Positions 45,116-55,994 of a stretch of 64,000 nt of DNA are shown here, in pieces. The notes beneath the pieces were generated by a model that saw nothing but the letters and a program-made list of their open reading frames with translations, was not told the DNA's origin and ran no database searches. The stretch is from Isoetes taiwanensis. Its lineage: Eukaryota; Streptophyta; Lycopodiopsida; Isoetales; Isoetaceae. The translations under genes were made by a program, and so were the position numbers. The stretch spans positions 2,936,567 through 3,000,566 of the forward strand of contig JAJEKV010000028.1 in assembly GCA_021234155.1 (NCBI GenBank). Direction: 5' to 3'. Position 1 is the stretch's first letter; every line of letters starts with the position of its first letter.

Positions 45116-45824
45116 TCTGAAGAATGAGTTAAAATAAAGAGATGAAGACAGAACTAGCAAAGACAGTGGAATTTTTCTTGCATGCAGCAGTGAGTCGGTA
45201 TGATCTTGTCGAATGGAAATATCTGAAAAGTATGGGGAATCGCCCTGAAATGGGCCTGTTAGTCCTGGGCCTCCTGGTACAGGACTATTCATGCATACGA
45301 CGGACCAGGTCAAGAACAAGGATCCACAGTCAACCACGGGTCAGCCATCAAAGGCCCAGCAGAAGACCAAGCAGCAGATCAAGAGGCGCCGCTCAGACAA
45401 GTGATGGCCCGTCACCGCCCGCGTCAGCGTCAGCGTGATTCTAGGCACTTCAAGAGGCACCGCCCGCATTCCTGCAAATCAGGCCTCCTTCAAGGAGTCG
45501 GCACCGAGATCAGTCAGAGTGTCTATATTGGGCCAAAGGCCATTGTACTATATATATGACTAGAGCTAGCACATGAGTAGCTAGATGAGTTTTTGAGTCT
45601 TGTCTCATTTCAGTCTTCTCTCGATTGCGAGAGCTCATGTATGTTCATCATTGATATCAAGGAAGCTTATCATTTTCCTCTCATAGTTCTCTTTGTTCTG
45701 TTTTCTTCTTCTTGTTCTCTTCTTGCAAATCCCGCGTGACATAGCCCCCCGGATTCTCCTGTTAGATCCACGGGTCCTCACAGAGGGCTGTCTTGCAGGA
45801 GTTCCCGAACCCAGACCCCAAACA
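45111..45824 (+). repeat. Candidate 5' LTR (single copy seen)
   Basis: Would run from TGTTGTCTG at 45111 to CAAACA at 45824, directly before the primer-binding site. It contains a TATA-like TACTATATATATGAC (about 45547) and a pyrimidine-rich U5-like region. The start is uncertain because no second LTR was found for comparison. Confidence 0.4.
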
Positions 45825-45825
45825 C

Positions 45826-45842
45826 TGTCGCCGTTGCCGGGT
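45826..45842 (+). other. Primer-binding site, tRNA-Asp type
   Basis: TGTCGCCGTTGCCGGGT differs at one or two positions from TGGCGCCGTTGCCGGGG, the tRNA-Asp-complementary site used by many Tat/Athila-type plant elements. Confidence 0.75.
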
Positions 45843-45871
45843 CTGATTCGCTTTTCCTTTCTTCTGTCGCC

Positions 45872-47482
45872 ATGTCTGTCCGAAACTTCACGCCTGAAGA
45901 ACTTCTTTCCCAGACGGCGTCTCGCTTGGAGCGTCATCAGCGACGGGAAGTTGTTCGTGATATGTATGGATCTGCTTATGACATTGAGGGAGGCCACATT
46001 CGGTCTAGGGCTCAGTCGGCGCCACCCACCCCTCGTGTCATGTCTCGTCCAAATTCCCCACCTCAAGCGTGCAAACATTGCTCACAGCCTCATTCACCTC
46101 ATCACTATCAGGAGCCCTATCAGGCTCAACCTTCTCAACCTTACTTTCATACCCCCGAACATGCCTACATCCATCATTCGTCTGGCCATACGCCTCTGCC
46201 TTCACAACCATCATCTCCCCCAGGTGGGCACGGATATCCACATGTCTCTTTTGCTCCTCCACAGGAATTTCCCTTCCCTACCTTTCCCACCGCTCTTCCT
46301 GTTTACAATCTTATCGACCTCAAACCCAATGATCAGGCACCTCCAGTACCTCCACCTCAGCAACCCCTTCATCAGGGTCTTTCAGGCACTATACCACCTC
46401 CAACTCCACCTCAATATAATCCCTATCCAGTTCATGTTCAGCCAAGCACTTTCACCCCTACCTTTCAGACCCTTAAACTGACCTATCCCACCTTTGGCAA
46501 CACGAAAGGCAAACCATTAGACCAAAGTGCTCAGGCCCACATGGAAGAATTTGAGGCTCTGGCTGTCCTAAATGGTCATGCACAACCTCAACTGAAATTC
46601 CACATCTTTTCCACCACCTTGCGTGGCTCTCCTCATCAATGGCTCATGTCAACCAAAAGCCACTGGAAACAAGATAGGTCAGAAATGAGAACTGCTTTTC
46701 TTTCTCACTATGGGACCACGGATGATGATCAACTTCATCTCAAGCAACTCAATGACCTTCAACAAGAGCCCACGGAGTCCGCCCGGGATTTTGTAGATCG
46801 TCTTCACATTACGCTCGGCAAACTCAAGGAGTACCTACACGAGAGCGGATCTTGGTCGGTTTCTCCAAGGACTTCCTCCGGCTATCCGACTCATGATGAA
46901 TACTGGCCAAGACCTTGGAGCGGGCTATCGACCTTGTCAATCACTTTCGATCAATGTTTCCTCCCGTGGCGTGGCTCTTGGGGAGCTCCCTTTCATTCCT
47001 CCCGTCATGGTTCCACGGGCCATTGTCCAACCTCAACACGCCAATCAAGGGCGCGATCGGATCGGTGCCATATGCGCAAATATCAAGGCCACTTGGCGAA
47101 TGAATGCAACTCCACCAATGGCCCGCCTCATTGTAAACGATGCAATATGTGCAATCATGCCACGGAAGAGTGCACTCGCACTCATCCTACACCTTTCGCA
47201 ACAAACCGGGTTTATCAAGTGCAAACAACACCTCGGCAACAATCGCACTATCGGCGGCCACCACCGCAGCGCAACCCAATCAACTCTATCGACAGCGGGG
47301 AGCAACAACGGGGACCCAACACACGTCCTCCTTTTGATCCTTCTAAAGCTCAGTGCTATCACTGTCAAGAATGGGGTCATACCACCACGGCGTGCCCTCA
47401 ACTTCCACAAGTTGGGTGCGGCTTCACGGCACCAATCGGACCACATCGGTCGCCTCACGGCTTACCAACTTTGGATTGCTAA
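45872..47482 (+). pseudogene. gag of the Ty3/gypsy element
   Basis: Starts at GCCATGTCT (45872), a good context directly after the primer site. Residues 1-170 are Pro/His/Gln-rich linker. The capsid-like region (about residues 190-325) includes YPTFGNTKGKPLDQS, LRGSPHQWLMSTKSHW and ESARDFVDRLHITLG, the retrotransposon gag signature. Between about 46850 and 47060 the frame slips (the right sequence, ERAIDLVNHFRSMFPPVAW, is in another frame) and then returns. Zinc knuckles follow: CKRCNMCNHATEEC and CYHCQEWGHTTTAC, both CX2CX4HX4C, plus a damaged first knuckle. Gag packages element RNA into particles; the frame slips make this copy defective. Confidence 0.85.
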
Positions 47483-47749
47483 TGGCAAACAAGGCCCGCG
47501 TCCTGTTCTTAAGAAGCCACCTCGAGCGCCTCAGCAATCACGTTATCAACCAGCTCCTGCCAATCAACCTCGGATGGATCAACAAGCACAGGAAGAAATT
47601 TTTCAGGCACTCAATCCTCCAGTTCAGCCATCCAATTGGGTTGGTTTGGTTTCACGCTGCACAGGCGTCACGCCCCTTTAACCATTATTCCTAATGGCAC
47701 GCAACGCCTTTTGCATTCGACACCATTCCTCATGAAGAAGAAAAAAGGT

Positions 47750-48560
47750 TCACTTTGCACCTGACTTGGAGAAACTCATGCCGAATGTCATGCCTAAAGT
47801 TCGCCAAAGCATTTTGAACCTCATGCAAGCTGCTGAAGGCCGAACGTTGGCTAATGTTCATGCCACCACTAGAGCTCAACAAAGACAAGAAGCGCCTCAA
47901 CCTCCACGCTCTCAGACATATCCAAATATAGGCTGCCGAGGTTGACCTACTCAAAGAAGTTCTTTGCTTCCTTACCACGCACTCCAAAGACTGTGGATCC
48001 AAAGATCCGTTTTTCTCATGTGCCTCGGAACTCCAAGAGGAGCTAGCCAAAATCAAAATTCCTTTAAGTTTGGCAACAATTTTGAAACTCGTCCGCTCTC
48101 AAGGACCGGTTACCACTCCCGGTTGTTTTGGTTGGGGCTGTTGCTACCTCTACACCCACGGTACATGCCACGATGGGCAATCAACAAGTCAATCATGTTC
48201 AAATTGGCGGAGGTAGTGCGGTCAATCTCATCGCGGATAAACTCCGCAAAACAAATGGGCATCAAACAACTTTATCGTGCCCCATATGACATCAAATTGG
48301 CCAATGGCCATATCACGCGACCTCAAGGCGTCACGCCTCTTCTTCACATCAACATTGGTGATCTCCGCTTCCCCTTGGAATTTGGTGTTTGGAAGGCTCG
48401 AGAAGACCCAGGTGATTATGAAATGTTGGTCGGCGGAACCTTTTCTCCCTTGGGGCAAAAGTATCCATTCTTGGGCCACGGATCAGTTAGTCATCACCGA
48501 TGGTCACCTCAATGCCACCATGGACTTGGAAACAGGCAATATCATTTCAGTTGACCATGC
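47750..48560 (+). pseudogene. Aspartic protease region of the Ty3/gypsy element
   Basis: Across shifting frames: HVQIGGGSAVNLIADKLR (about 48197-48250) is the active-site loop, in which related elements carry (I/V)DGGS(G/S/A)VN; the catalytic Asp is Gly here. Downstream are YDIKLANGHITRPQGVT, LHINIGDLRFPLEFGVW and DYEMLVGGTFSPLGQKY (48285-48465), the second lobe of the retropepsin fold. Loss of the active-site Asp together with frame breaks shows that it is inactive. Confidence 0.7.
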
Positions 48561-49142
48561 GGAACTCTCTCTCTCGACGATTACGAGGGGCGCCCGGAAT
48601 ATCTATCATGTTCGGGCTCCACTGCGCGAATGCGCCTCACGTCATCCTACCCGAATATGCTGATCCTTGGGGAGAAATGACTCTTGATCAGGACCAGGCT
48701 GTGGCGGCTTTGCTTGACCCTTACCTGGCTCCTTGCAATCGAATCCAACATGTTGATCACTTTTCAGATGTTGAACCTCCTGCAGCTCCTGTCGATGTAC
48801 ATGCTGTCATGAAGCAATCTCTGCTTGAGGAAACTCAGCAACCTCTCTTCTTCACCACGCAGAGTGCCACGCATCCTGTCATGCTTCAACCTCCTGCTCA
48901 TATTGTCCAGGACACGGAAGTTATTCCCCATATTCAGACTCCTGAAGTTGAGATTGTGGACGTGGGCAACAATCAGCCTGTCCGCCTTGCTGCCAATCTT
49001 CCGACACCCTATCGTAACAGGGCCATCACGCTCTTCAAAAAATTCAAACACATTTTTCACGGAGTTCTGAGAGACCCGGGGAATCAACAAAAACTTGGGG
49101 GAACTCACCATTCCCACCAAATCTGATGCACGTCCAGTCTAG

Positions 49143-50300
49143 CAACGACAGTACCGGCTCAACCCCAATTACCGTGATCGAGTCAAGGCCGAAATTGACA
49201 AACTCCTTGCTGCAGGTTTGATCTATGAGGTCAAACATTCTGAATGGGTGAGCCCCATCGTCATTGCACTCAAACACAATGGTAAGATCCGCGTTTGCGT
49301 GGACTACGAAAACTCAATCAAAGGCCGCGGGCGTGATCATTTTCCACTTCCCTTCACCGGACTGGGTTCGGAAGAGGTTCTTTGGACATGAGATGTACTC
49401 CTTCATGGATGGTTTTTTCGGCTACAATCAGATCTCAATCAAAGAATCGATCAACTCAAGACTACTTTCACCACCCGGTGGGCACTTTTGCCTACAAGGT
49501 GGTTCCTTTTGGCTTATCAAACTCTCCATCAACGTTTCAACGCATCATGCTCTCGGTTTTCATGATTTTATGAAGGAAAATCCCTTCTTGCAAATTTTTC
49601 AAGATGACTTCTCGCCCCTACGGTTCCATGGTGACCATTTGGATAAATTGGAACTCGTCTTTTCAGAAATGTGATGAGTCAGGCATTAGTCTCAATCCTA
49701 AGAAATGCACCTTTTGTGTCACCTCACGGTGTTACGTTAGGGACACGTTTGCCGAAAGCGGGGATCACCACCGATCCTCGCCAAAATCGATTGCGTGCTC
49801 AAGGCTCCGCGCCCGCCAATATCAAGGAGACACACTCCTTCGGGTAAGGTCAATTATTACTCCACCTTCATTCTGGACTAGCGACCATTGCAGATCCCAT
49901 TCATAAACTCACGGGTGATGAATCCACGGGCTTGGAATTCCCGGCGGATCTTTGCTTCCAACGGTTGAAGCTTTTTGCTTACTCGGGCCCGGTTCTTGTT
50001 CCTCCTCAATGGGACAAGCCCTTTCATGTTCATGTCGATGTCTCGGCGTTTTGCTATATTATTTGTTCTTTCTCAAGAATATGATGCGCGCACCGACAAA
50101 CCAAACCTTCACCCGGTAGGAAACTCAATTGGCTGGGCAACTACTCTGCCACAGGCGAGAAGCCTTGGGTTTAATTTTCTGCGTCCAACGCTTACGTCAC
50201 TATCTTTTTGGGCAGTCGGATCAAATTCTTTGTTGACCACCGGACACTTCTTTATTTGATCAACAAATCCACGCCCCACGGGCGCATTGCTTTCGTTGGG
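49143..50300 (+). pseudogene. Reverse transcriptase and RNase H region of the Ty3/gypsy element
   Basis: Frames switch repeatedly. Recognisable in order: QYRLNPNYRDRVKAEIDKLL and GLIYEVKHSEWVSPIV (fingers), KIRVCVDY (start of motif A), YSFMDGFFGYNQIS (motif A block), GTFAYKVVPFGLSNSPSTFQ (motif B, about 49480), FQDDFSP (the FxDD catalytic centre, about 49600), GISLNPKKCTF (motif D). PVLVPPQWDKPFHVHVDVS (about 49985) marks the connection to RNase H. At least four frameshifts separate these blocks. An intact enzyme would make element cDNA. Confidence 0.85.
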
Positions 50301-50599
50301 TCCTCTTACGCAAGAATTTGCCCCTTTTGAAATTGTTCACAAAGGCGGGCAAATCTCGGGTTGTCCCGGATTATCTTTCACGCATCCACCACGGATGATC
50401 CCTCCCTTTGGAGTCTCGGGCGCCTTTCCCGACGCTCAACTTTTTTGGTCACGGCAACACCACATTGGTTCCACGACTTTCAGCGATTATCTCCTCACAG
50501 GCGCTCTTCCACCGGAGGGCGCCCACGCTCTCTCCATAGCGACAATCCGTCGACATCAATTTCTCCCGTGAGGTCGGTGACTACACCATGGTTGCGGGC

Positions 50600-51801
50600 C
50601 ATCTTTACAAAAGGGTAAGGATACTGTCGTCCCGGCGTTGTGTTCTCCCTCATGAGGTCCCAGATATTGTTCGAGAAGCCCATGAAGGGAACCGGTGGTG
50701 GTCATTTTCATGGTGACACCACGCGACGCGCCAAAATCCTTCTTCTTTGGTTATTTTTTGCCAACGCTCTTCAAAGGCGCTCAAGCCCACGCCCGCACGT
50801 GTGATGCTTGCCAACGTGTGGGACGGCCCACGGCCCGTGATGCTCTTCCCTTGACGCTGGTCGCCACGCCACTCCCCTTCAGCAAATGGGGGATGGATTT
50901 TGTGGGACCCATCGACCCTCTGCAGCGGCACACGGTGCTTCGCTACGATTCGGTTCTCACCGACTACGCTACCAAATGGGCGGAAGCTTGCGCACTTCCG
51001 GACAACATTTGCGGCAAGCCACATTAAGGTCATCTATCAACAAATCATCACGCGATTTGGCTGCCCCACGGAGCTGGTCAGTGATCGTGGTGTTCATTTT
51101 ATCAATCATACCATTAAGGAGCTGACGGATTATCTCCTGATACATCATCACAAGAGCACACCTTACTATCCTCAAGGGAATAGATTGGCAGAAAGCACCA
51201 ACAAAACTCTGGTCACAATTCTCAAGAAAATTTGTGATGCTTCACCACCGACCGGCAAACCAAGCTTCCCTCTTGTTCTTTGGGCTTACAATACTTGTTT
51301 CAAAATAGCTCTGGTCACACTCCTTTCAAATTGGTTTATGGTCAAGAAGCTCTCATGCCGTTTGAATACATCCTTCCAACTCTCCGTTTTCAACTGGCTA
51401 CCGCCCATAATCCGCCTGCTGCACTCAAAGAAAGGGTTTATCAATTGGAACAGTTGGATGAACTTAGAAGGGATGCTTATATTCGTGTTCTTCATGGACA
51501 ACAATTGCAAAAATCTTTACATGATAAACGTCTGAAGACAAAAACATTCAAAGAAGGAGATTTGGTTCTTCTTTATGATTCTCGGTACAAAAATTTTCCG
51601 GGTAAGCTAAAGTTTCGATGGCTTGGCCCTTATCAAATTGTTCAAGTGGTGCAACCCAGCGTTTTTCAGCTGGCTGAGTTAGATGGAACTCCATTACCTA
51701 CACTGGTTAATGGCTTTCGCCTCAAAACATTTCATACCACAGAAAGTGAAAATCAACAAACAGATGCTGTTCCAGACACAAACACAACAGATAGTGACTA
51801 A
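50600..51801 (+). pseudogene. Integrase of the Ty3/gypsy element
   Basis: The end of the HHCC finger is visible as HARTCDACQRVGRP (about 50793). The DDE core follows: KWGMDFVGPI (first Asp, about 50900), ELVSDRGVHFIN (second Asp, about 51080) and GNRLAESTNKTL (Glu, about 51190). A frameshift near 51025-51035 splits the core. The C-terminal part (51280-51801) is a clean 173-codon frame with SGHTPFKLVYGQEALMP, FKEGDLVLLYDSRYKNFPG and FRWLGPYQIVQV, the GPF/Y-like module, and VNGFRLKTF, typical of Tat/Athila integrases. This enzyme would join the cDNA to chromosomal DNA. Confidence 0.9.
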
Positions 51802-51939
51802 ACCAGCGGCATATTTATATTATAGGTGAATTTTTTTACAAAATGTGGGCACAGCCCAGCTATATCCGCTATGGGCACTGCCCTATATACAAAAACGGGC
51901 TCAGAGCCCTATCTACTAAGTCCTAAGAAGAAAAACCCT

Positions 51940-52206
51940 CTACTCCGGGTTCGGAGCAGAGGTGATACGCAGGATGTGGTAGAGATTATGCTCCGGGTCC
52001 CAGCGAAGGTGCAGAATCACCTCCATCCCGTTGGTCTTCAGATCGGGATGCTCAGCCATCCCGGCACACCACCCGTCCATCGCCATGCCACGGTTGTGGC
52101 AATGCCAGAGGTCCAGACAGTTCATTTTACAAGTAATCCACTCCAAACAGTTGGAAGGCATAGTGCAGTTATCATGCAAACCAGCAGCAGACATACTGAG
52201 CGCCAT
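51940..52206 (-). CDS. Antisense ORF between integrase and the extra ORF, 88 aa
   Basis: Opposite in orientation to the retrotransposon. From ATG at 52206 the frame encodes a Cys/His/Trp-rich protein (CTMPSNCLEWITCKMNCL, LWHCHNRGMAMDGWCAG, HLRWDPEHNLYHIL). A TATATAAG lies at 52243-52236 on the same strand, about 30 bp before the ATG. That is close for a TATA-driven start, so translation may begin at the next Met (about 52194). No family is recognised. Antisense ORFs at this position are known from some Tat-lineage elements, but I cannot claim homology to them. Confidence 0.35.
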   Translation of the reverse strand: MALSMSAAGLHDNCTMPSNCLEWITCKMNCLDLWHCHNRGMAMDGWCAGMAEHPDLKTNGMEVILHLRWDPEHNLYHILRITSAPNPE

Positions 52207-52751
52207 CGGATGTCTTTGCTTCACTCCCGGTTCGTCTTATATAGCCAACCGCGGAACTGCTTGTCGACGTGGACCAATCAAACAAAATCGCCAACGTGTT
52301 TGCAATGCAAGGCTGTTTCTAAAATGAGAATCTTTTCTCCCGCCGCATATCTAGCCATGGTACCTTCTGACACATTCGTTTTAATGATATCCCACTTCGA
52401 GTTGCCAGCATTAAATACCCTTTCTTCTTTTCACGCCCGTCAACCATTAATGTGTGTCCTTTTGCCACCTGTCACATCCGATCATTCTCTCACAACTCAT
52501 CTCCACCGTTCCTTGCTTCTCCCTTTACTGTTTGGGGACTTAGCCAAATTTTTGCCTCTCAATCGCTTCCTTCTTTCCTTCCTTCCTTGCCATCTCTCGA
52601 CACCATGGCACCATCAATGGTTGCAGTTTCACCCTCATCTTGCCCCTTCGCCTCCATTTGCGCGCCCTAAACCTTTTCGTCTCTCTGCGCCTTCGTCTTC
52701 TGTCTCCGCTCTCCGCCTTTGCATCACCGTTCTTTTCTGAAGCTCTTTGCC

Positions 52752-53894
52752 ATGGCTGCACCAAAATTTCCTACACTTCAAGCTACTGCTCCCAGGGAAC
52801 CGGCTCTTTTTGAGTCAGTATCTTTCTTGACGCCCACCTTCCGTGAAGCCCTTGTTGGCCCGAATCGTGAAGTCGCCGAACGCCAGAAGCTTTACGAATT
52901 CTCACAAATGGAACTTCCGGCTCCAAATCCAGACCAGTTGAAGCAGTTCCTAGCTCACATCGTCAACAGCCCGCATGGATACACTACTGTGGTCGATGGC
53001 ACCACCATTTCGTTGACCCAGCACCTGATTTCTGAGGTATTCCATATTCCTTTGCAAACCCCTTGTTTATCTTGGTCTGCCATACAGGATCTAGATGTCA
53101 CTGAGTTTGGTGCTCCTGCTTACCACGCAAATGTGCATCGCCCGACAAATATTGACAAGTCCCATGAAACTTTTGTTAAATTTCTGTGGCGCAAGTTCCT
53201 TGGGTATTTTATCAAGAACACCCATATCAATAAGCCTTTCTATAATATGGTGATCACTGCTACCCGCTCCAACCATCACATTGATTGGCCCCAATTGTTA
53301 TTCTACCGTCTTCTCCAAGAAGTTGACCGTCTTCGGGCTGCCACTTCTATCTCTGAAGTTTCCGTGGGAGGCCATCTTCAAGCCCTCATCTGTCATTACT
53401 TTCCTCCCACACCTCCTCATTCTCATGATTCCACTCAGCAATCCAATCCTCAGACTCACCAAGTCGGCACTTCACGCCCTTCTTCTTCTGGTCATGTCAA
53501 AATTCTGCACTCACATGTCACTGTCTCCTCCTCCGCTACAGAAACAAAGCACTCCAGTTCACGCCATGTCTCACAAACATCACAAACCAGGCAACAGCAG
53601 GCTCCACCACCACAGCACCCTCGCCAGCTTTTGTATCAATATCAGCAGGATGTTCAGGCTGCTGCTCTCAAGTTACAAGAAACCCAGGAAGCTCTCCTGA
53701 ATGGGGTTCAAATGGCCCTAGAGGCCTCAGACGCGGTTCACCGTGACCTTCATGCAGCTACCACGCAAGTTCAGACTCTGGAGACCCAGCTTCAAGACAA
53801 ACATGGGGCTCTTTTACAGGTACGAGAAGATCTCAAGGCTGCCCAAAATCAGATTACTCTGCTTGCACAGCATCACTTGGCTAGCCCCCTTTGA
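52752..53894 (+). CDS. Extra ORF of the Tat/Athila-type element, 380 aa
   Basis: Starts at GCCATGGCT (52752), an excellent start context, after a pyrimidine-rich leader, and is open for 380 codons. The N-terminal domain (residues about 20-190; FREALVGPNREVAERQKLYE, LTQHLISEVFHIPLQT, FVKFLWRKFLGYFIKN, NHHIDWPQLLFYRLL) resembles the plant transposon domain found in ORFs of Athila/Tat elements. The middle is Ser/His/Gln-rich. The C-terminal 90 residues form a coiled coil (DVQAAALKLQETQEALLNGV, DLHAATTQVQTLETQLQ). Role unknown; this is the best-preserved ORF of the element. Coding may have continued past 53894 in another frame (ITAELEQTQAHKMKEF). Confidence 0.6.
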   Translation: MAAPKFPTLQATAPREPALFESVSFLTPTFREALVGPNREVAERQKLYEFSQMELPAPNPDQLKQFLAHIVNSPHGYTTVVDGTTISLTQHLISEVFHIPLQTPCLSWSAIQDLDVTEFGAPAYHANVHRPTNIDKSHETFVKFLWRKFLGYFIKNTHINKPFYNMVITATRSNHHIDWPQLLFYRLLQEVDRLRAATSISEVSVGGHLQALICHYFPPTPPHSHDSTQQSNPQTHQVGTSRPSSSGHVKILHSHVTVSSSATETKHSSSRHVSQTSQTRQQQAPPPQHPRQLLYQYQQDVQAAALKLQETQEALLNGVQMALEASDAVHRDLHAATTQVQTLETQLQDKHGALLQVREDLKAAQNQITLLAQHHLASPL

Positions 53895-54280
53895 GCCCAA
53901 AGGTTTCCATTACTTGCTGATTCAAGGCTTCTTCTGCAATTCTTCACGTCAGTATTCCTTAGTTCCTGCAAAAATCCACGAGTTTAAGCTTTCATGGCTT
54001 ACCACAGATAACCGCCGAGTTGGAGCAAACTCAAGCCCATAAGATGAAGGAGTTTTTAATCTCACTCGCTTATCCTCTGTTCACGATTTGTCCCTGTCTG
54101 TACATCATTTACAGAAGCAGAGAACTTTTCTCACTCCATTTCGAGCAATACATACATGTCCAGCTTGTTCCGACCTACAAAGGAGACTTTCTTAGTGTTT
54201 GAAGTCCGGCACCTGCAGAAATCGAGCAAAAGTTGGGCTCGAAATTATCAAAGATTGAGGCCTTAAGGAGGGGTTATGCT

Positions 54281-55994
54281 AATGGGTATAAGTTATTACG
54301 ACATGAGTAGCCTAGCAAGCTAGTTAGTTATAATTTAAAAAAAACCTTTGGAATTAGTTAATATAAAGAGGGGTTAAATACCAAGCACATGTGTTGTGTA
54401 TAGAGGTAATTGGTAAGGGAAGCATAACGATAACGATAGTTAATGTTATCGATTAAACCGTTATTATAGTCTTAAATATAGCTAGTGACCTTGATGTTAG
54501 TGAATCTTTGAAAGATGTAGACGTTTAGTTTTAAGTTAGTAGTGATGGTTGCATTTGCATTATTAAAGGCTATGGTTGGACTTTTCTTGCTACGTAAAGT
54601 GTGTCTTACGGAATTTAATTGACGTTGAGCTTGTTAAGGCATGTGTTACGATGTTAATAAATTGTAAGAATTTATCTATGGTGTAATTCTTTGATATAGA
54701 CCTCTGGGGCCGGAGTCTAGGTGCGATGGTCTAGACTCACGGTTTTTGCACAGTGCTATGTAAATGCTATTATTGGAACATCGGGCGTTGGTACCGTATG
54801 GTACAACGTCATGCACAGTTAAGTGGTCCTCCAATGCTGGACGCAGCGTGGATGGGTGTGTACACACGTGGTTACCCCGCCTCTATGTCACTGGCCTGAT
54901 CAGCCGAGTTGACCTTGCTCAGACCCAGAGGAATATTGGTTGCAATGTTGATGCTTTGGTTGCTTGGCTTTTGTATATGTGGTTTTTAATGTTGGAATCA
55001 AGTTGCAATGGCTATGTTTGGTAAAATTATGCATTGTGGTTATGCTGGTTGGATTAATTACTCGGATTGCAGGGGCGAGGTTATGGTAAGACTATGTTAT
55101 TGTTCTAAGTTAATGCTTTGTGATTATTAATGCTAGATGTGACCTAGACCCCTGATCCCCACTTAGTCCGTGTGGCTAACCCCGTGGTTAATGGTGTAAG
55201 CAGAGGCGCAAGACGCTCCCGAGAGTAGCCAAGCTTCGGAAAAGCGAGGGTAGATGCGTGTGGATTGTTGTTCAATTAACTTGGCTATTATTGTTATTAT
55301 ATATGGGATTGAAGTGATATTATTTTAAAGCTTTGGGAGCTGTGAGAAGTTTTGCTGAGTAATGGCAAGGATAATTTTATTGGGACCTTAGAGCACGTAT
55401 AAAGATTAAATTCTTTACCTAGATATGCATGTATCAATTCTTGAGTTCCTAAGGTTAAGTAGATCCAACGGTAGAGATCGATGGGATCTCCAGTTACCGA
55501 GAGGTTAACTGGCCAGGCCCGTCACATATGCCGAGCAACATGCCACAGTGTTGTCCTCAATGTCGAGTATTGAGAACGCAAAAGATGTCTTTACATCGAT
55601 GACGAGGCACAAGAAGATACTTGATTTGAAAATATAAAATATCTCTGTTATTTATACAGTGACATAAAATATTATTATCTGACATAAAATATTATCTGAC
55701 ATAAAATATCTCTGTGTAGTCTCTACAATTATTGCAGTGACATAAATTACTATGCTATTTCTAATACTGTAATCGATCTATCTACTTTCTAAGTGTAATT
55801 CTCCAATTCTTCTTGTTTATATTATTAAATGTTGTTGTTATCTAGATACCAACGTTGTTCTATGGTTAGGTTGTTTAAGTCTACGGTGCAAGGTGCTGTG
55901 CCTTTTGCAGGCAAACATTGTATCCTGTCGATTCTTAGAATATTAAGAATATTCCATAAAAACTCAAAAAACATGTTTCAAAAAAACCTAAAAA
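54281..55994. other. Spacer; small GACATAAAATATTATCT repeats
   Basis: No gene recognised. Three imperfect GACATAAAATAT(TATT)ATCT units lie at about 55660-55710. Confidence 0.5.

Larger units (their letters stand above)
45111..54280 (+). mobile_element. Ty3/gypsy retrotransposon, Tat/Athila type, degenerate
   Basis: Order on the plus strand: LTR-like leader (about 45111-45824), primer-binding site (45826-45842), gag (45872), protease, RT, RNase H region, integrase (ends 51801), a minus-strand ORF (52206-51940) and a further plus-strand ORF (52752-53894). Extra ORFs between integrase and the 3' LTR, including antisense ones, are known in Tat-lineage elements. A purine run at about 54262-54275 may be the polypurine tract. 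I could not find a 3' LTR matching the 5' leader, so the right end is lost, highly diverged or misjudged. Both limits are approximate. Confidence 0.75.
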
